From the NCBI GenBank assembly GCA_022361135.1, contig JAKSBM010000103.1, positions 1-6,571 of the forward strand: DNA of 6,571 nt, written 5' to 3'. The translations under genes were made by a program, and so were the position numbers. Positions 4,644 to 6,571 of this stretch are shown here, piece by piece. The notes beneath the pieces are model-generated. The model saw only the letters and a list, made by a program, of their open reading frames with translations. It ran no database searches and was not told the origin of the DNA. The first letter of the stretch is position 1, and the number at the start of each line of letters is the position of its first letter. The stretch is from Desulfobacterales bacterium. GTDB taxonomy: Bacteria; Desulfobacterota; Desulfobacteria; Desulfobacterales; Desulfobacteraceae.

Positions 4644-6571
4644 TCAGGACCTGCAGGAGGTCCGGGGATCGTCCATGCGGAAGGCTTCGTTGAAAATTTC
4701 CAGGAGTTTGATGTTCTGCTTGGCCATCATGAGGCAATTGCCCGAGATGGCATAGAAGAGGATGGAGAGCCGGGTCTTGGATGAATCGTCCCGGATCCGT
4801 TCAATCTGGTTGGCATTGAAGTCATCCACCAATTCCTTGAGGTAATGGTATTGTTCACCGATTTCGTGGCAGTCCACGATCTCCTTTTTGCTCAGGGCGG
4901 TTTCCACTTTCAAAAAGATATAGAGGATCACCTTTTTGATTTCCATGAGTTCCTGGATTTGGACATCCAAGAGCCCCTTGTGGCGGTTGCCCACGTGCAT
5001 GCGGGAGCGGATCACCGTATCCCGGTAGCCGTCGGAGATCTTCTGGAGGCGGCGGATGATCTGGTAGTAATTGTAGGAAACCTGGTTGTCTTCCTTCTGC
5101 AACAGGCGCAGCACCTTAAAAATGTTGGCAATGATGATGTTGATGCCCATTTGGAAATGTTTGGTCCGTTTCCGTTGCTGCCTCAGGGTGGTGATGTCCT
5201 CGTCAAAGAGGGCGTCAAAGGTGAGGTCGAAGGATTCCCGTATTCCCTTGAGAACGTAGGCCAGGTGGTCAAAGGTATCGGAGACGGCCTGGTCGAAATC
5301 TTCCACCTTTTCCAGGTGAAAAATCTTGATCTCTTCCTTGTCCTTGACCTTGTGTTCGTGTTTCTTTTTGTTTTTCCAGATCATGAAGGCGGCAAAGGCC
5401 ATGAGGCCCACGATGCCGAATCCGCTGAAGTAGTAGATGACATTGGCAAAGACAAAGGCCACCACAAAGGCGATGAAGGCGGTCATGAACCAGCCGCCGA
5501 TGACGGTGAGTACGCCGGTGATTCTGTAGACGGCGGATTCCCGTCCCCATGCCTGATCCGAAAAGGAGGAGCCCATGGCTACCATAAAGGTGACATAGGT
5601 GGTGGAGAGGGGCAGTTTCAGGGAGGTGGCAAAGGAAACCACGGCCGAGGCCACCATGAGGTTCACCGAGGCACGGATGAGGTCAAATGAGGGCTTTTCT
5701 TTTTCCGAAACATGGTGGGAAACCTTCACCGGAGTGATCCGGGCGGCGATGCGTTCCTGGAGCGGTACCGGGACAAAGCCCTTGGCCGACATGAACACGG
5801 CGTCAAAGAGGTTGACGATTTTCCGGGAGAGCCAGATGGATTCAAAGCGCTCCATGCCTTCGTCCTGTTGCCCCAGGCTGATTTCGGTTTCCGTTACGGT
5901 CCTGGCTTTTTTGGAGATCCAGAGGGTGGCCACCATGATGCCGCCGGCAATGAGCATGATAAAGGTCTGGGATTGGACCTTTTTACTCAGGGCATCCATG
6001 GTGATGTTCAGGGGATCGGCCGAGGCCAGGGCGGTCTGGAAGGCGTTGAGGCCGGCCAGGGGAACCCCGATGAAGTTGACCAGGTCATTGGCGGCAAAGG
6101 CCATGGCCAGGGCAAAGGTGCCGATGAGAACGATGATTTTTAGGATGTTCACCCGGAAGACTGACAGCAGAACCTGGAAAACCAGGGCTGAAAGGCAGAA
6201 GGTGGCGGCCATGATGGTCAGGGAGTGCCCTTTGATCCAGGTCACGGTGGCCGGATCCATGAAGGTGGCACCCTTGGAGCCCTTGAGGAGGATGAAAAAG
6301 GAGATGGCGGTCATGGCCATGCCCCCCCAGGCAGCCCCGTATTTTTTCAGCCGGTCCTGGTAGTCAAAGGTGAAAAGGATCCGGGAAAGCAGCTGCATGA
6401 GGGCCCCGGAAAAGAAGGCCACTACAATGGAGAGCAATATCCCCCCCACAATGGCCATGGCTTTGGCCGTATTGATGTATTCCCACAGGGCCATACTCCC
6501 GTTGGCCGAGGAGATGATTTTTATGACGGAAAGGGCCACGGCAGCACCCAGCAGCTCGAACACGATGGAAA
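4644..6571 (-). CDS. pit: PiT/PHO4-family inorganic phosphate transporter with C-terminal PhoU-like domain, 5'-partial
   Basis: The frame is open through the right edge. The GTG at 6563 is internal, because codons before it read on (SIVFELLGAAVA, as in the family). Counting from that GTG, 639 residues are visible. Membrane segments lie near 1-16, 33-60, 76-94, 110-136, 140-160, 198-216, 296-315, 345-378 and 381-396. The second PHO4 repeat signature is at 157-171 (FAANDLVNFIGVPLAG), and the LPLSTTYVTFMV motif at 317-328 marks the second half. The first repeat's GAND motif should lie beyond the window. After a lysine-rich stretch at 398-412, residues ~415-630 form a soluble helical region resembling PhoU/DUF47, with no membrane segments. 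The protein moves phosphate across the inner membrane with a cation (H+ or Na+). The C-terminal domain, often a separate pit-linked protein in other bacteria, probably gates or senses phosphate status. The stop TGA is at 4644-4646, followed by a clear terminator. Full length is likely about 700 residues or more. No functional link to the glc genes is evident. Confidence 0.9.
   Translation of the reverse strand, partial: SIVFELLGAAVALSVIKIISSANGSMALWEYINTAKAMAIVGGILLSIVVAFFSGALMQLLSRILFTFDYQDRLKKYGAAWGGMAMTAISFFILLKGSKGATFMDPATVTWIKGHSLTIMAATFCLSALVFQVLLSVFRVNILKIIVLIGTFALAMAFAANDLVNFIGVPLAGLNAFQTALASADPLNITMDALSKKVQSQTFIMLIAGGIMVATLWISKKARTVTETEISLGQQDEGMERFESIWLSRKIVNLFDAVFMSAKGFVPVPLQERIAARITPVKVSHHVSEKEKPSFDLIRASVNLMVASAVVSFATSLKLPLSTTYVTFMVAMGSSFSDQAWGRESAVYRITGVLTVIGGWFMTAFIAFVVAFVFANVIYYFSGFGIVGLMAFAAFMIWKNKKKHEHKVKDKEEIKIFHLEKVEDFDQAVSDTFDHLAYVLKGIRESFDLTFDALFDEDITTLRQQRKRTKHFQMGINIIIANIFKVLRLLQKEDNQVSYNYYQIIRRLQKISDGYRDTVIRSRMHVGNRHKGLLDVQIQELMEIKKVILYIFLKVETALSKKEIVDCHEIGEQYHYLKELVDDFNANQIERIRDDSSKTRLSILFYAISGNCLMMAKQNIKLLEIFNEAFRMDDPRTSCRS

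Noticed and set aside
4647..4663. Inverted repeat GGACCT-5-AGGTCC just before the pit stop codon
   Set aside because: It is within coding sequence, has no T run, and the true terminator lies further downstream.
4845..5690. 281-codon open frame on the plus strand opposite pit
   Set aside because: The His/Asp/Gly/Val-rich product is what results from reading a transporter gene backwards; no domain is seen.
6322..6447. Two runs of seven C (6322-6328 and 6441-6447) in pit, considered as phase-variable tracts
   Set aside because: Both are short, in frame, and encode glycine-containing membrane segments typical of the family; there is no sign of slippage.

Overview
The window holds two complete genes and two genes cut by the window edges, in a GC-rich, compact bacterial arrangement. 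I infer an anaerobic bacterium of the Desulfobacterota (a sulfate reducer of the Desulfobacteraceae type). The basis is a fused GlcD-GlcE flavoprotein next to a CCG-domain GlcF, the protein style, and a large Pit transporter with a C-terminal PhoU-like extension. This is family knowledge, not a marker gene in the window, so the lineage is tentative.

Left half (plus strand, 1-3546): a two-gene operon for oxidation of a 2-hydroxy acid (glycolate or D-lactate class). The first gene is a GlcD flavoprotein joined in frame to a GlcE flavoprotein. It runs off the left edge, and its first ~95 bases do not encode the expected FAD-binding loop. The second gene, glcF, follows after a 19-base gap with a good ribosome binding site. 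It encodes an iron-sulfur protein with two 4Fe-4S ferredoxin motifs and two CCG domains, which would take electrons from the flavin subunits and pass them on to a membrane or cytoplasmic carrier. A strong symmetric hairpin follows and can end transcription from both sides.

Middle (minus strand, 3670-4563): a FadR-subfamily GntR regulator with an FCD ligand-binding domain, convergent with glcF. Its likely start is at 4389, behind an AGGAG site. Upstream lie a sigma70-like promoter and, just inside the predicted transcript, a 13-base near-palindrome that closely resembles the E. coli FadR box. Autorepression is therefore plausible, and this regulator is the natural candidate to control the neighbouring hydroxy-acid operon, whose promoter is outside the window. 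A short-loop G-quadruplex motif sits just upstream of this promoter.

Right third (minus strand, 4564-6571): an inorganic phosphate transporter of the PiT/PHO4 family with a cytoplasmic PhoU-like C-terminal domain. It is cut off at the right edge and ends in a clear intrinsic terminator. It is probably unrelated in function to the hydroxy-acid genes. I found no tRNA, rRNA, CRISPR, insertion sequence or defence system.
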